From positions 419,267 to 483,266 of the forward strand of contig NZ_CP012036.1 in NCBI RefSeq assembly GCF_001298445.1: 64,000 nt of DNA. The letters are read 5' to 3'. Position 1 is the stretch's first letter, and every line of letters begins with the position of its first letter. The stretch comes from Nostoc piscinale CENA21. Its GTDB lineage: Bacteria > Cyanobacteriota > Cyanobacteriia > Cyanobacteriales > Nostocaceae. Below, in pieces: positions 35,302 through 44,518 of the stretch. The translations under genes and the position numbers were made by a program. Under the pieces are notes generated by a model. It was not told the origin of the DNA and ran no database searches. It worked only from the letters and a program-made list of their open reading frames with translations.

Positions 35302-35718
35302 GTGGAATGGCAAATGCGAGCAATTCGTGGAGCAACAACTGTTTCAGAAAATACAATTGAAGCCATGCGAGAAGCAGTGACAGAACTGCTAGATGAACTA
35401 GAACAACGCAATAAAATTCAACCACAGGACATGATTAGCGTGACTTTCTCGGTCACACGCGATTTAGATGCGATTTTTCCTGCCGCGATCGCCCGCACAC
35501 GTTCTGGCTGGGATAATGTAGCAATGTTGGATGTACAGCAAATGTACGTTGAAGGTAGTTTACAACGTTGCGTCCGTTTCTTAATTCATGCTTATTTGCC
35601 AGTCTCTGCGCCAATTCACCACATTTATTTACGTCACGCTTCTAATTTACGTCCCGACTGGAGTTTACCTCAGACCTTACATACATCACAGCCAGCAATT
35701 GAGATCCTGAACTCCTAA
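35302..35718 (+). CDS. aroH: Chorismate mutase, AroH type
   Basis: A 138-residue monofunctional chorismate mutase converting chorismate to prephenate for Phe/Tyr synthesis. It is of the Bacillus-type AroH fold, unrelated to the helical AroQ type. RAIRGATTVSENT, VTFSVTRDLDAIFPA and the Arg-containing SLQRCVRFLIH region match. GTG 35302 has the perfect ribosome site AGGAGG. The C-terminal extension (about 15 residues, TSQPAIEILNS) is variable in the family. Confidence 0.9.
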   Translation: MEWQMRAIRGATTVSENTIEAMREAVTELLDELEQRNKIQPQDMISVTFSVTRDLDAIFPAAIARTRSGWDNVAMLDVQQMYVEGSLQRCVRFLIHAYLPVSAPIHHIYLRHASNLRPDWSLPQTLHTSQPAIEILNS

Positions 35719-35991
35719 CTAACTCAGCAGTTGCACAAAATTTTGTCAGCAAGCCCTAAAGGACTTCCAACTTAAAAAATATACTATCACTGTGTAGGCA
35801 GAGAAGCAGGGGGCAGGGAGCAGAGGGAAAAATAGCGATGTCTTCTCTCGGAAATTGGATAATTTATTTTCAGCAAGCCCTAATTAGTCAATATTTTAAA
35901 AATGTGATGATTGCCGTGGGATCACTCATGACAGGCTGTTGCTCAGTACGGTAAAAGAGTTGTAATCGAATTGCTATAAACGCCAAATAGC

Positions 35992-36852
35992 TTGAACATC
36001 AACTTATTCAAACGTAACCAAAATCAAGTAACTGCGACCAAGCGTCAGTTCCTGAAGGCGCTACGTCGGCGTGATACTGCGGCTATCCAAAGCTTATCCA
36101 TGCGATCGCAAAATATAATCGGCGAAGAAAAATTAACACAGATCGTCGATGAAGCATTGCGTGAGTGCGATGCTGAAAGCCACAGTTGGTTTTTTACTAA
36201 TTTTTTAGGGCAATTTAGATATCAACAGATGCAGCAAGCTGCTCAAAACAATGTCTTTCATATATTAGTAACCGCAGGTTTAGAACCGGGAAAAGACTTT
36301 AGTTTTGGGCTAGATGGTGAGATGATTGTCAGCGATCGCGCCAAGCAAATCTTACTCGATCACCTCCCCCAAGAACAGCGAAAATTGTTTGCGGCACAAT
36401 TGCAAGTCTCCACAGTGGCAGATCCAATTGTGGCTATTGAAAAGCAATTGGGTTGTCCGTTTTATCAAAATTTAACTAACATTGCGGCTGATAAAGTCAA
36501 GAAACTGAGTAACGAGCAAGCTGCTGCTTATTTAGGAGTTTTACTGGCTGGTTTAGTCAAGCGCCATCCAGCCCTGCAAGATGTGGATTTTCCCACAAAG
36601 TTTATTTTGAATACTCTGCAAAGCTTACCACAGCAGCGAGCCACAGCCATATTAAACGATCCAGAAACCAATCCGCAGTTTGATGAAGTAATTATCTTCC
36701 AAGATTTATTAGCCGCAATGGCAGAACCGGAAACCAGCGAAACAGAAAATTGTAATAGCCTAGAACAACTCAAAAAACTCGATAGAGTTTGGTGTGGTGA
36801 ATATCGCCTTGCCGAAATCGTCGCCAGCCTGGAAGAGTTATCTAGGGAATAA
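35992..36852 (+). CDS. Hypothetical protein (286 aa), TTG start
   Basis: Begins at TTG 35992 (NLFKRNQNQVTATKRQFLKALRR); an in-frame ATG further in (36099) would lose a basic N-terminal helix. The product is helical, Gln/Ala-rich and soluble, with no recognised domain. The start codon is uncertain and no strong ribosome site is visible. The preceding 273 bases contain the direct repeat CAGCAAGCCCTAA (35748 and 35871) but no gene. Confidence 0.6.
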   Translation: MNINLFKRNQNQVTATKRQFLKALRRRDTAAIQSLSMRSQNIIGEEKLTQIVDEALRECDAESHSWFFTNFLGQFRYQQMQQAAQNNVFHILVTAGLEPGKDFSFGLDGEMIVSDRAKQILLDHLPQEQRKLFAAQLQVSTVADPIVAIEKQLGCPFYQNLTNIAADKVKKLSNEQAAAYLGVLLAGLVKRHPALQDVDFPTKFILNTLQSLPQQRATAILNDPETNPQFDEVIIFQDLLAAMAEPETSETENCNSLEQLKKLDRVWCGEYRLAEIVASLEELSRE

Positions 36853-36897
36853 CAAATCCCCAGATAAAATTATGTCAAACTTTGATTATGGCTGAGT

Positions 36898-38748
36898 TTA
36901 TGCTGGGACTACGAATTTCTCACTACCGGCGAGATCAAAGGCTGCATGAATCACTTGTAAAGCTTTCACGCCTTGTTCTTGGGCGACAACACAACTAATT
37001 TTAATTTCTGAGGTAGCAATCATTTGAATATTGATTTGGTGTTGCGCCAACGCTTCAAACATTTTGGCCGCTACACCTGGTTGTCCTACCATACCTGCAC
37101 CGACAATACTAACTTTAGCGATCGCACTATCTAACACAACTTCACCCCAGCCTAATTCTGCTGCAACTTGAGTTAGCAGTTTTTGAGCAGTTTCCCCGTC
37201 CATCCGTGGAACTGTAAAAGCAATATCTCGTTTGGGAACACCATCAATGATGCGACAGCGTTGCGATTGAATAATCATATCAACGCTGATATTGTGCTTT
37301 GCCAATATGCCAAACAATTTCGCCGCCATCCCTGCTTTATCTGGCACTTGACGAATCGCCAAACGCGCTTGGTTCATATCTAAAGCAACACCGCGTACAG
37401 GGGAAGAAACGGGGCAGGGAGCAGGAGGTGGGGGGCAAGGAACTACCTCTTGCTCTCTAGTGATTGTCTCCTCTACTTCGCCTTTGGCTGGGATTTCAAA
37501 GGCGTTACTGAGTGCAGCCACGGCGCGATCGCAGTCTGTTGCATTTACTAAACAGCTGACTTTGACTTCGCTGGTAGAAATCATTTGAATGTTTACCTCT
37601 GCTGCTGCGAGGGTGGCAAACATTTTAGCCGCTACCCCAGGACGGCCAATCATACCTGCGCCAGAAATGCTGACTTTGGCAACGTCTTGCTCAATCATCA
37701 CTTCGGCTTCGTCTGATTTGGGGTTGGCTGGATTTCTCAGTGCAGGTGCGATCGCTGATGCTACTGCTTCTGCCCGTTTTAATATCGGTGTGGTGACTGT
37801 AAAGGCAATATCATTGCTATTACCTTCATGGATTGATTGAATAATTAAGTCTACATCGACATTTTGCCGAGCAATTTCCCCAAATAACTTAGCTGCTACC
37901 CCTGGTTTATCCGGTACACGCAATAAAGCGACTCTGGCTTGGTTAGTGTCAAACTCTACCGCATCCACAGGACGGGCAATTTCTAGATTGATCAGCGATC
38001 GCTCTTGGGGTTTAGATGATGTTACCCAAGTACCAGGGTCATCTGTCCAACTAGACCGCACTACTAAAGGTACACCATAGTTTCTAGCGATTTCTACTGA
38101 ACGTGGATGTAATACTTTCGCTCCTAAGCTTGCCAGTTCTAGCATTTCATTACAGGTAATCGCATCCATCAACTGGGCTTCGGGAACTAAGCGGGGATCT
38201 GTAGTTAAAATCCCTGGTACGTCTGTATAAATTTCACAAAAATCTGCTTGGATGGCTGCGGCTAAAGCCACGGCTGAAGTGTCAGAACCACCACGTCCCA
38301 AGGTAGTAATTTCTAACTCTCCGGTGCTGGATATGCCTTGAAAGCCAGCTACCACAACTACTTTACCTTGCTTAATATGCCGTAATAAGCGGTCTGTTTC
38401 GATATGCAAAATCCGGGCGCGGGTGTGTTCTGCTTCTGTCACAATTCCTACTTGTGCGCCAGTCATGGAAATTGCTGGTTGTCCAATTTCTTGCAATGCC
38501 ATACTCAGTAAAGCGATCGTCACTTGTTCCCCAGTAGACAGCAACATATCCATTTCCCGGCGGTTAGGATTTTGAGAAATTTCGCTGGCTAGTTTAACAA
38601 GTCCATCTGTAGTTTTCCCCATTGCGGAAACCACCACAACCAAAGAGTTTCCGGCTTTAACTGTTTTAGAGACACGCTGTGCAACAGCTTGGATACGTTC
38701 GACTGAACCGACAGATGTACCACCGAATTTCTGAACTATAAGCGCCAT
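36898..38748 (-). CDS. lysC: Aspartate kinase with four ACT domains
   Basis: A 616-residue aspartokinase catalysing the first step of Lys/Thr/Met synthesis. The catalytic domain (1-240) has VQKFGGTSVGSVERI, VVSAMGKTTDGL and TLGRGGSDTSAVALAAA. Four ACT domains follow in two pairs (about 265-425 and 450-605), the duplicated form usual in cyanobacteria; each pair has RVPDKPGVAAKLFG or RQVPDKAGMAAKLFG. The linker between pairs (VVPCPPPPAPCPVSSPVRG) is encoded by an STRR heptamer array at 37410-37444. Regulation by end-product binding at ACT domains is family knowledge. Confidence 0.93.
   Translation of the reverse strand: MALIVQKFGGTSVGSVERIQAVAQRVSKTVKAGNSLVVVVSAMGKTTDGLVKLASEISQNPNRREMDMLLSTGEQVTIALLSMALQEIGQPAISMTGAQVGIVTEAEHTRARILHIETDRLLRHIKQGKVVVVAGFQGISSTGELEITTLGRGGSDTSAVALAAAIQADFCEIYTDVPGILTTDPRLVPEAQLMDAITCNEMLELASLGAKVLHPRSVEIARNYGVPLVVRSSWTDDPGTWVTSSKPQERSLINLEIARPVDAVEFDTNQARVALLRVPDKPGVAAKLFGEIARQNVDVDLIIQSIHEGNSNDIAFTVTTPILKRAEAVASAIAPALRNPANPKSDEAEVMIEQDVAKVSISGAGMIGRPGVAAKMFATLAAAEVNIQMISTSEVKVSCLVNATDCDRAVAALSNAFEIPAKGEVEETITREQEVVPCPPPPAPCPVSSPVRGVALDMNQARLAIRQVPDKAGMAAKLFGILAKHNISVDMIIQSQRCRIIDGVPKRDIAFTVPRMDGETAQKLLTQVAAELGWGEVVLDSAIAKVSIVGAGMVGQPGVAAKMFEALAQHQINIQMIATSEIKISCVVAQEQGVKALQVIHAAFDLAGSEKFVVPA
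37410..37444. repeat. Heptamer STRR array inside lysC linker (5 units)
   Basis: Units CGGGGCA, GGGAGCA, GGAGGTG, GGGGGCA, AGGAACT in the plus orientation. They translate in the lysC frame to the Pro/Cys-rich linker between the two ACT-domain pairs. Confidence 0.6.
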
Positions 38749-38876
38749 ATCTTTGTCTTAAATGAAGTTTGCCTACTTTCATCAAAACTCCTACCGGGTT
38801 AGGAAGCTTTGAAGGCATTAGCAGTAGTTATTTAGTTTACAGAAAATAGTGGGAAGTTTGAAATTTTCATAAAAAT

Positions 38877-38925
38877 AAAAGGCAAAAGTCAAAATTATTT
38901 CTTTTGACTTTTGCCTTTTTACTTT
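38877..38925 (-). terminator. Perfect 18-bp stem terminator for the DedA gene
   Basis: AAAAGGCAAAAGTCAAAA (38877-38894) pairs with TTTTGACTTTTGCCTTTT (38902-38919) over a 7-base loop. On the minus strand it is followed by TTTTATTTTT, so it fits an intrinsic terminator after the DedA gene and before lysC. The arms are heptamer-type repeat DNA. Confidence 0.7.
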
Positions 38926-38935
38926 TTACTTATAT

Positions 38936-39565
38936 TTATTCGCCTGCTGCACGCTTAACTTGTCGGGATTCCAACCATAAAGGGATAGCAATCACAGCGA
39001 CTAAAATGACTAAGGCTGCGATCGCAAATTGGCTTACCCAAGCAACTAATTGTTCTAAAGAAATTACTTTGCCTGCAAAAAAAGCTAATGTCACCATCAC
39101 AGCAGCCCAGGTGGTTGCTCCTGCTAGGTTATATAAGAAGAATTTTGGAAAAGGTATTTCTGCAATTCCAGCTAATGGAGCCGCAAAAATTCGCAACAAT
39201 GCGAAAAACCTACCAAAAAATACAGCTTTAATAGCATTTTGACTAAATTGCTCTTTAATATTTAGTAATTTTTCTTCAGAAATCCTAAATATTTTCCCGA
39301 TTTGCAACAGGAAAGGCCAACCTCCCAGTCTCCCAATCCAATAGCCGCAAGCACCCCCAATCACAGCACCTGCAACTGCATCACCCACAACTAACCAGTA
39401 ACTTAGTTCATCACTACCAGCTAGAAACCCACCGACAAGGGTGACGGTTTCACCAGGAAGAGGAATGCCCAAGTTTTCTAGTAAAATTCCCAAAAAAATT
39501 GCCCAGTAACCATACTGGTGAGCAAATTCCTGGATGTTTTCTAGTGAAATAAATTCAAGAGACAT
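38936..39565 (-). CDS. DedA/VTT family membrane protein
   Basis: A 209-residue protein with about five membrane helices. DedA motifs are ENLGIPLPGETVTLVGGF, CGYWIGRLGG, VFFGRFFALLRIFAAPLAGIAEIP and the C-terminal AIPLWLESRQ. Family members act in lipid carrier (undecaprenyl phosphate) or phospholipid translocation and membrane homeostasis. It is monocistronic by its terminator at 38877. Confidence 0.85.
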   Translation of the reverse strand: MSLEFISLENIQEFAHQYGYWAIFLGILLENLGIPLPGETVTLVGGFLAGSDELSYWLVVGDAVAGAVIGGACGYWIGRLGGWPFLLQIGKIFRISEEKLLNIKEQFSQNAIKAVFFGRFFALLRIFAAPLAGIAEIPFPKFFLYNLAGATTWAAVMVTLAFFAGKVISLEQLVAWVSQFAIAALVILVAVIAIPLWLESRQVKRAAGE

Positions 39566-39650
39566 CCCGCACCGCCGCCTTTACAATTTTTTACCTTTAC
39601 TCTATCTTGGCGTGTTTGTGGCTGGAGTGTCAATCAAAGTACTGTTTTAC

Positions 39651-39790
39651 CATTACGCATAAATATTTTCTGTGGAGACTGGGTGTCAGGGTGAAGGGAT
39701 TTAGGGGTGTATGTATCTCAAACCCTTACACCCTACACCCTTTCACCCTTTCCCCAACCCCTGATTGTCCGTTTTTATGCGTAAGTCATA
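39651..39790. repeat. Interspersed repeat copy D with inverted ends
   Basis: It begins CATTACGCATAAATATTTTC and ends TTTATGCGTAAGTCATA, giving near-inverted termini. The interior (GGAGACTGGGTGTCAGGGTG, then GTGTATGTATCT, then CCCTTACACCC) matches copy B at 18905 closely. It is the most complete copy in the window and the one that most looks like a MITE. Confidence 0.7.
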
Positions 39791-40125
39791 GATATTTATA
39801 ACTTATTTGGTATTGACTATTATGCTTTTAAGCTTCGATAACACAGTTGCATAGTATCTCAAACAAATCTATAAATTTTTTATGAAAAATTTACAAAAAT
39901 CTCGCTAAATTATGAAAATCTTGTAAAAGCTACTATTGATACTGAATTTACTAGGCGTTTGTGCCTATATTTAGAAGAGTTAGTACAAATTATACGACAT
40001 GAATACGTAAGCTAATTCGATCAAGTTCCCAGTACTTGTAAATTAGCAATTTTTCATTGTTGAAACCGTGCAGTATTGATGTCAATTTTCATTTTGTCCA
40101 GTAGTTCAACTACCCAGATAAATAC

Positions 40126-40479
40126 ATGACTATCGCACAAAAATTGCAAGTGGTTTTATTCAAACCCCAAGGGAGCATAGACTTGCAGGGTGGTATGGCT
40201 CTTAGCCAGAGCATGGCAGAAGTAGTACCCCAGCCTGATCAACTTTGGGTCATTGACCTCGCAGACGTAGATTTCATGGATAGTTCTGGTTTAGTGCCGT
40301 TAGTTAAAGCACTGACAACAGCCCGACAATGTGGTTGTCGATTAGTGATTTGTAATGCCAAAGCGCCTGTAAGGTTAATTTTAGAACTGACCCAGTTGGA
40401 TTCGGTTTTTGAAATTTTTAACACTTACGAAGAAATAACCAATGTGATTAATCAACAGCTTTTGCCACTAGCAAGCTAA
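40126..40479 (+). CDS. STAS-domain protein (anti-sigma-factor antagonist type)
   Basis: A 117-residue single STAS domain. The switch-phosphorylation motif VDFMDSSGLVPLVKAL is intact with the acceptor Ser at 53 or 54. Such proteins are phosphorylated by a partner Ser kinase and released by a PP2C phosphatase to switch regulators. No partner kinase is adjacent, but a PP2C gene exists at 10796 (no evidence of a link). It ends shortly before a terminator at 40640. A 335-base gap upstream contains no gene. Confidence 0.85.
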   Translation: MTIAQKLQVVLFKPQGSIDLQGGMALSQSMAEVVPQPDQLWVIDLADVDFMDSSGLVPLVKALTTARQCGCRLVICNAKAPVRLILELTQLDSVFEIFNTYEEITNVINQQLLPLAS

Positions 40480-40639
40480 TCTAAAAATATAGCAAGAAAA
40501 AAATTGTTAGTGTCTACCAAGAGCAATTATCTTGTGAACAAATTGATAGTGATCGCTAGATTGCTGTAGAGCTAAAATTTCGCACTTGTACAAAGTAAAT
40601 AAAATAAAAGTCTCAACTTAGGAACAGTAAAGACTTTGA

Positions 40640-40668
40640 GAGCCTGTAATCGCAGGCTTTATTTTTTT
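40640..40668 (+). terminator. Intrinsic terminator downstream of STAS gene
   Basis: AGCCTG (40641-40646) pairs with CAGGCT (40653-40658), followed by TTATTTTTTT. It lies at the convergence of the STAS gene and the coiled-coil gene. Confidence 0.75.
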
Positions 40669-41227
40669 AAGCATTTTGTACTGCTGAAACATTTCCTTGT
40701 CCTGTGGTGGGGCGAGGAAAGTTCGGTAAGTCAATACCGCTGTGACTGGAATGACGAGTTTTCAGCGCCAAACGATAGCTGACGCTTTGCAGTTCTGCTT
40801 GCAGTTTGCGATTTTCTCGTTGCAAAATAGCAACTTTTTCTCTGATGGGAGTCATCCGTTCCTCAAACTTCCGACGATAAATTTGAGGTAATTCTTGTAC
40901 TACCTGCTCCAACATCCGGCTGCGGTCTGTTAACTCTTGGACAGACTGGCGCAGTTGATAAATCTCGCCATCACGAGTGGCGATTTGCTCTTGATAAAAA
41001 GTTACCTGCTGCTCAACAGCTTGTAATTGTTCTCGTAACGCTTGCAACTGACTTAAATCGCGCTCTGATTCAGAACGCTGGGGCATAAAATTAGCATTGC
41101 CCTTCACCAGCCGGAAGAGTTCTTGAGATAACTGCTGCACTAATTGGTCTCGCAGTTGCAACTCTTGGCGCAATTGCGACACTTCCTGAGAGAGAGCTTG
41201 GATGTTGGGTATGTCAGTTTGGCTCAC
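40667..41227 (-). CDS. Coiled-coil protein with C-terminal LPNF motif (186 aa)
   Basis: Nearly all of residues 8-150 form coiled coil (SQEVSQLRQELQLRDQLVQQL, EQQVTFYQEQIATRDGEIYQL, KVAILQRENRKLQAEL). The tail GIDLPNFPRPTTGQG resembles the end of the larger coiled-coil protein at 50399 (VELPNFRPNS). No enzymatic domain. A scaffold or cell-structure role is plausible but not shown. ATG 41227 used. Confidence 0.7.
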   Translation of the reverse strand: MSQTDIPNIQALSQEVSQLRQELQLRDQLVQQLSQELFRLVKGNANFMPQRSESERDLSQLQALREQLQAVEQQVTFYQEQIATRDGEIYQLRQSVQELTDRSRMLEQVVQELPQIYRRKFEERMTPIREKVAILQRENRKLQAELQSVSYRLALKTRHSSHSGIDLPNFPRPTTGQGNVSAVQNA

Positions 41228-41534
41228 AGTGGCTTACAGCTCCCGTTGACGAATCTTGGATCATCTTAGGTATAACGGCGATCGTACTGCCTTTGGCAAG
41301 TACTTGTTAATTTAGCATTCCCAACCGAAGCACAAAAAAGTCAAAGGTAAAAAAAAATTTTTGTTTTACTGAGTTTAGTACTGAGTTTTGTAGTATAAAT
41401 ACTCATTACTCAGTACATAAATTTATGTCTTTAGTACAGCATGACGTAAATCAAGCAATTGAAATAAGTGCAACGCTAAGAAGAAAAGCACTCTTTCTTT
41501 TTACTTTTGCCCTTTTACTTTTGCCTTTCTGTAA

Positions 41535-41861
41535 CTAGGCAGTTACGGCAACTTTTTCTGCTGCTGGTGCTGCAACTTCTTGCTTAATGGTCAAGTAGCG
41601 AATTACTTCTTCACTCAAACGCATCGCACGTTCTAAAGGAGCAACAATGGTTCCTGTCCCGGTGTAGTTCATTTGGATGTAGATTCCATCCCGTTGCTTT
41701 TTGATTTCGTAAGCCAGACGACGCTTACCCCGATTTTGAATTTCAATATTTTCGGCACCTTGCTCTTGAATCAAGGTTTGGTATTTAGCGATCGCTTGAT
41801 CTACCTGCTCATCATTGAGATCAGGACGCAGGATATACATTGTTTCGTAAACTGTGGACAT
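41535..41861 (-). CDS. rpsF: 30S ribosomal protein S6
   Basis: A 108-residue ribosomal protein S6 (MSTVYETMYILRPDLNDEQV, RGKRRLAYEIKKQRDGIY, AMRLSEEVIRYLTIK), which binds S18 and 16S rRNA in the small-subunit platform. The short Ala-rich tail is typical in cyanobacteria. A good ribosome site AAAGGAGATTTTC precedes ATG 41861. It is not clustered with rpsR here. Confidence 0.95.
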   Translation of the reverse strand: MSTVYETMYILRPDLNDEQVDQAIAKYQTLIQEQGAENIEIQNRGKRRLAYEIKKQRDGIYIQMNYTGTGTIVAPLERAMRLSEEVIRYLTIKQEVAAPAAEKVAVTA

Positions 41862-42381
41862 GAGTTGAAAATCTCCTTTTGGACAAGTTGGCTGCTTGCG
41901 TTAAATGATACAAATATCCCTAGAGAATATCCGTATACTTCAACATCTGAAGCAACAAGGAATTATAATCTTACCAGTTTTTTATATGAATCATCAGCAA
42001 AATCTGCCGAAATTCGTACTTTAGCAAAAATTTATTTTATGGATGAGAAGGAGTCAATGAGAGGAAAAGGGGCAGAAAGCAGGGAGCAGAGGGGAAGACG
42101 GACGGATGTGGGAATCTGCCCTGTATAAGTATCCTGAAAGGACGGGGATGGTACCCATTTTCGGCTCGGCTCTATGCAGGGTAACTGGGTAAATTCTCCC
42201 CTCTGCTCCCTGCACCTTTTCCCCTTGCCTCTTCCGGTAAACAACCGCAAATTAATTGATCTATTGGCTGAATCAACAGGTATGCTTCCCAAAGGGGGCT
42301 ATTAACTCCTGGCTCTCATGGCTGAAAATTCTTTAGTGCTTACGGCTTTTAATTGCAGACAATAAGGATATTATCAAGGTT
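41862..42381. other. Intergenic region (520 bases) with heptamer-like G/A-rich and C/T-rich tracts
   Basis: It separates the divergent rpsF and the FAH-family gene. It contains purine-rich tracts (GGGGCAGAAAGCAGGGAGCAG at about 42070) and pyrimidine-rich ones (CTCCCCTCTGCTCCCTGC at about 42,196). These are inverse STRR arms able to fold together. A plus-strand open stretch (about 41,905-42,050) has no recognisable protein and is not called. Confidence 0.5.
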
Positions 42382-43155
42382 ATGGCACAGCGTTATGTGC
42401 GAGTTCAAAATCTAGAAGGCAAAATTTATTATGGGTTGCTCCAACTATCTCTGAATGTGCAGGTGTTGGACGCGCCGCCTTGGTTACAAGGACAACCAAC
42501 AGATTTAGTTTTAGCGCCCGATAGTTACCAAATTCTGTCGCCTTGCGCTCCCTCAAAAATAATAGCGGTTGGTAAGAATTATGCAGACCACGCAGCCGAG
42601 ATGGGAACACCTGTGCCGAGTGAGCCATTGATTTTCCTCAAACCGCCAACATCAATTATTGCGACTGATGCTAACATCAAATATCCCATTCAGTCTCACA
42701 GAGTTGATTATGAAGGTGAATTAGCCCTGGTAATCGGCGATCGCGCTTGTGACTGCACCCCAGAAGAAGCCCAAACTAAAATTTGGGGTTATACAATCGC
42801 CAATGATGTGACAGCGCGAGATTTACAACAAAAAGATGGTCAATGGACTAGAGCCAAGGGGTTTGATACCTTCTGTCCCCTCGGCCCTTGGATTGTCCGA
42901 GAATTAAATCCAGGTGCGAGATTGCAGACTTTCATCAATGATGAGCCAAATCCCGTGCAATCTGCGGGGATTGATCAGATGGTTTTTCCTCCTGATGTTT
43001 TGGTATCTTACATCAGTAAAGTGATGACCCTGATGCCAGGGGATGTGGTATTGACAGGTACACCATTAGGTATTGGCCCCTTGCATATAGGCGATCGCAT
43101 CCGGATCGAAATTGAAGGCATTGGTCGTCTAGAAAACACCATCGTAGCCAGGTAA
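42382..43155 (+). CDS. Fumarylacetoacetate hydrolase (FAH) family protein
   Basis: A 257-residue member of the FAH/2-hydroxyhepta-2,4-diene-1,7-dioate isomerase superfamily, which cleaves or isomerises acylpyruvate-type substrates. Metal and catalytic elements are visible: VGKNYADHAAEMG, VDYEGELALVIG (metal ligands Glu and Asp region), IANDVTARDLQ, RAKGFDTFCPLGPWIV and LTGTPLGIGPL. The substrate is unknown; many such cyanobacterial proteins are acylpyruvase or oxaloacetate decarboxylase-like. Confidence 0.88.
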   Translation: MAQRYVRVQNLEGKIYYGLLQLSLNVQVLDAPPWLQGQPTDLVLAPDSYQILSPCAPSKIIAVGKNYADHAAEMGTPVPSEPLIFLKPPTSIIATDANIKYPIQSHRVDYEGELALVIGDRACDCTPEEAQTKIWGYTIANDVTARDLQQKDGQWTRAKGFDTFCPLGPWIVRELNPGARLQTFINDEPNPVQSAGIDQMVFPPDVLVSYISKVMTLMPGDVVLTGTPLGIGPLHIGDRIRIEIEGIGRLENTIVAR

Positions 43156-43159
43156 TTAG

Positions 43160-43211
43160 TGCTGAGTGCTGAGTCAAAAAACTAACCCCTAGCCCCTAAC
43201 CTCTAGCCCCT
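43160..43211. repeat. Heptamer STRR arrays (TGCTGAG and AACCCCT types)
   Basis: TGCTGAG repeated at 43160 and 43167, then AACCCCT-type units AACCCCT, AGCCCCT, AACCTCT, AGCCCCT from about 43184 to 43211. They lie between convergent genes and end 16 bases before the Tic20-like stop. Confidence 0.7.
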
Positions 43212-43226
43212 AATTCATCCATCCAG

Positions 43227-43703
43227 CTACCGCACCTGCATATAAACAGCATCGGAAATTGCGGGAATTTCTGCGTAACGTCCCAAAAGCGACTGGATAA
43301 CTGAATATCCTACTGCTGCTACTATGCCCAGAAAAATAGTGCTGTATAGAGTCTGCAAGGCAAAGCCACCATTAGGAATTAGCCCCACAATATCAGTAAG
43401 AATGCCACACAAAAAGATAATAATGTCTAAAAGAATTGCTTGCATGGTGTTGAAACGAATGAAGTGAGAGATATTTTCGTTTCTGACTACTAACAGCCAT
43501 AAAGCAAAGAAAATAATTAATCCAGCAAATCTTACACGCCTATATAATGACCATAAAATTAATACAGGCCCAAACACAACGGTCAGCGCAGGGAACTGTT
43601 GTAATAAAACAAACCCAAAACTTAGTACCTCAATCAAAGGTAGTAAATAAGGTAAACAAGCAAAAATGCGATCAGAAAAGTTTGTCGAACCACGCCAGGC
43701 CAT
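43227..43703 (-). CDS. Tic20-like membrane protein
   Basis: A 158-residue protein with about four membrane helices, resembling the Tic20/Ycf60 family. ACLPYLLPLIEVLSFGFVLL, FFALWLLVVRNENISHFIRFNTMQAILLDI are characteristic. In chloroplasts Tic20 helps form a protein-import channel; the cyanobacterial function is unknown. The start at ATG 43703 has GGAGAACG upstream; the longer frame from 43820 overlaps the neighbouring gene. Confidence 0.85.
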   Translation of the reverse strand: MAWRGSTNFSDRIFACLPYLLPLIEVLSFGFVLLQQFPALTVVFGPVLILWSLYRRVRFAGLIIFFALWLLVVRNENISHFIRFNTMQAILLDIIIFLCGILTDIVGLIPNGGFALQTLYSTIFLGIVAAVGYSVIQSLLGRYAEIPAISDAVYMQVR

Positions 43704-43783
43704 TTTGCGTTCTCCTGTGGCAGAATTTTCAGAGTTACTTGAGCCTAGGATAACGCAGTTGTCTAGTCTCCCAGAAACGAAAA

Positions 43784-43981
43784 TCATTGAATTTCGGCAA
43801 CCCGAAAGCCCATGATACACTCATACTGCTCTGGCTGTTGTTCGGTGAGTTTGCGAATCGCTTGACCACAATGCAGTTGTCCACCGTGCCAACGGGGTTG
43901 ACCACTCCTATTTGCAAGTACACAAGTCTGACAAACTTGCTCAGGAGCAAGGATTTGATCATCCATTAAAATGACTAACAT
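43784..43981 (-). CDS. Small cysteine-containing cyanobacterial protein (65 aa)
   Basis: A 65-residue protein, MLVILMDDQILAPEQVC, with four cysteines (VCQTC, LHCG, YEC) that could bind a metal. ATG 43981 has the strong ribosome site AGGAGG. I recall similar short proteins in many cyanobacteria but not their function. It is immediately upstream of, and probably co-transcribed with, the Tic20-like gene. Confidence 0.75.
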   Translation of the reverse strand: MLVILMDDQILAPEQVCQTCVLANRSGQPRWHGGQLHCGQAIRKLTEQQPEQYECIMGFRVAEIQ

Positions 43982-44518
43982 CCAAAAACCTCCTGTTAAT
44001 TTCCAAATTATCTATCTTGGTTCAGCTCAAAAAATTTTTGTTGGTAGCTCAAGAACTGCTGATGACAGAATTTACCCAAGCTGTACATCAAAGCCAAATT
44101 GCTTTGGTTTAGCTGCGTAGTAGGGCTGTGTTGCTGCTCTAACACTCTTTTTGAGAAAAATGAGGTAATCGCCAAAGATTCCTCAGTGAACCTTAAGTTT
44201 ATTGTATGTTGAGTCTTTCGGAGATTGAGTTATGGAGTCATAACTCAATACATCAATTTTTAACCCAAGAATGAATAGTGTTTGTTGTATTCTCTAGATA
44301 ACTGTTAAGTTCATGTTCCAGAAAGAGCTTTATAATAATTAACACATCAATGGGACTTCATCGGGCTGGGAGCTAAGTAATCAATTTTCAGTTACTACCA
44401 ATAGTGAATAGTCGGCAGTCAATAAATCTGGCAATGTAAATATTTGACTGCGAGTTATTCCTTGGAAACTCAGTCCCAAAAAATACCATTGTCCAAATTT
44501 CCACTAAGGATAGTTAAA

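Noticed and set aside
41673..42128. Plus-strand frame across rpsF and its leader
   Set aside because: It is mostly antisense to rpsF; the part beyond the gene contains repeat DNA and matches nothing I know.
44000..44518. Glycine riboswitch upstream of glyA
   Set aside because: No glycine-aptamer-like conserved core was seen by eye; only AT-rich leader DNA.
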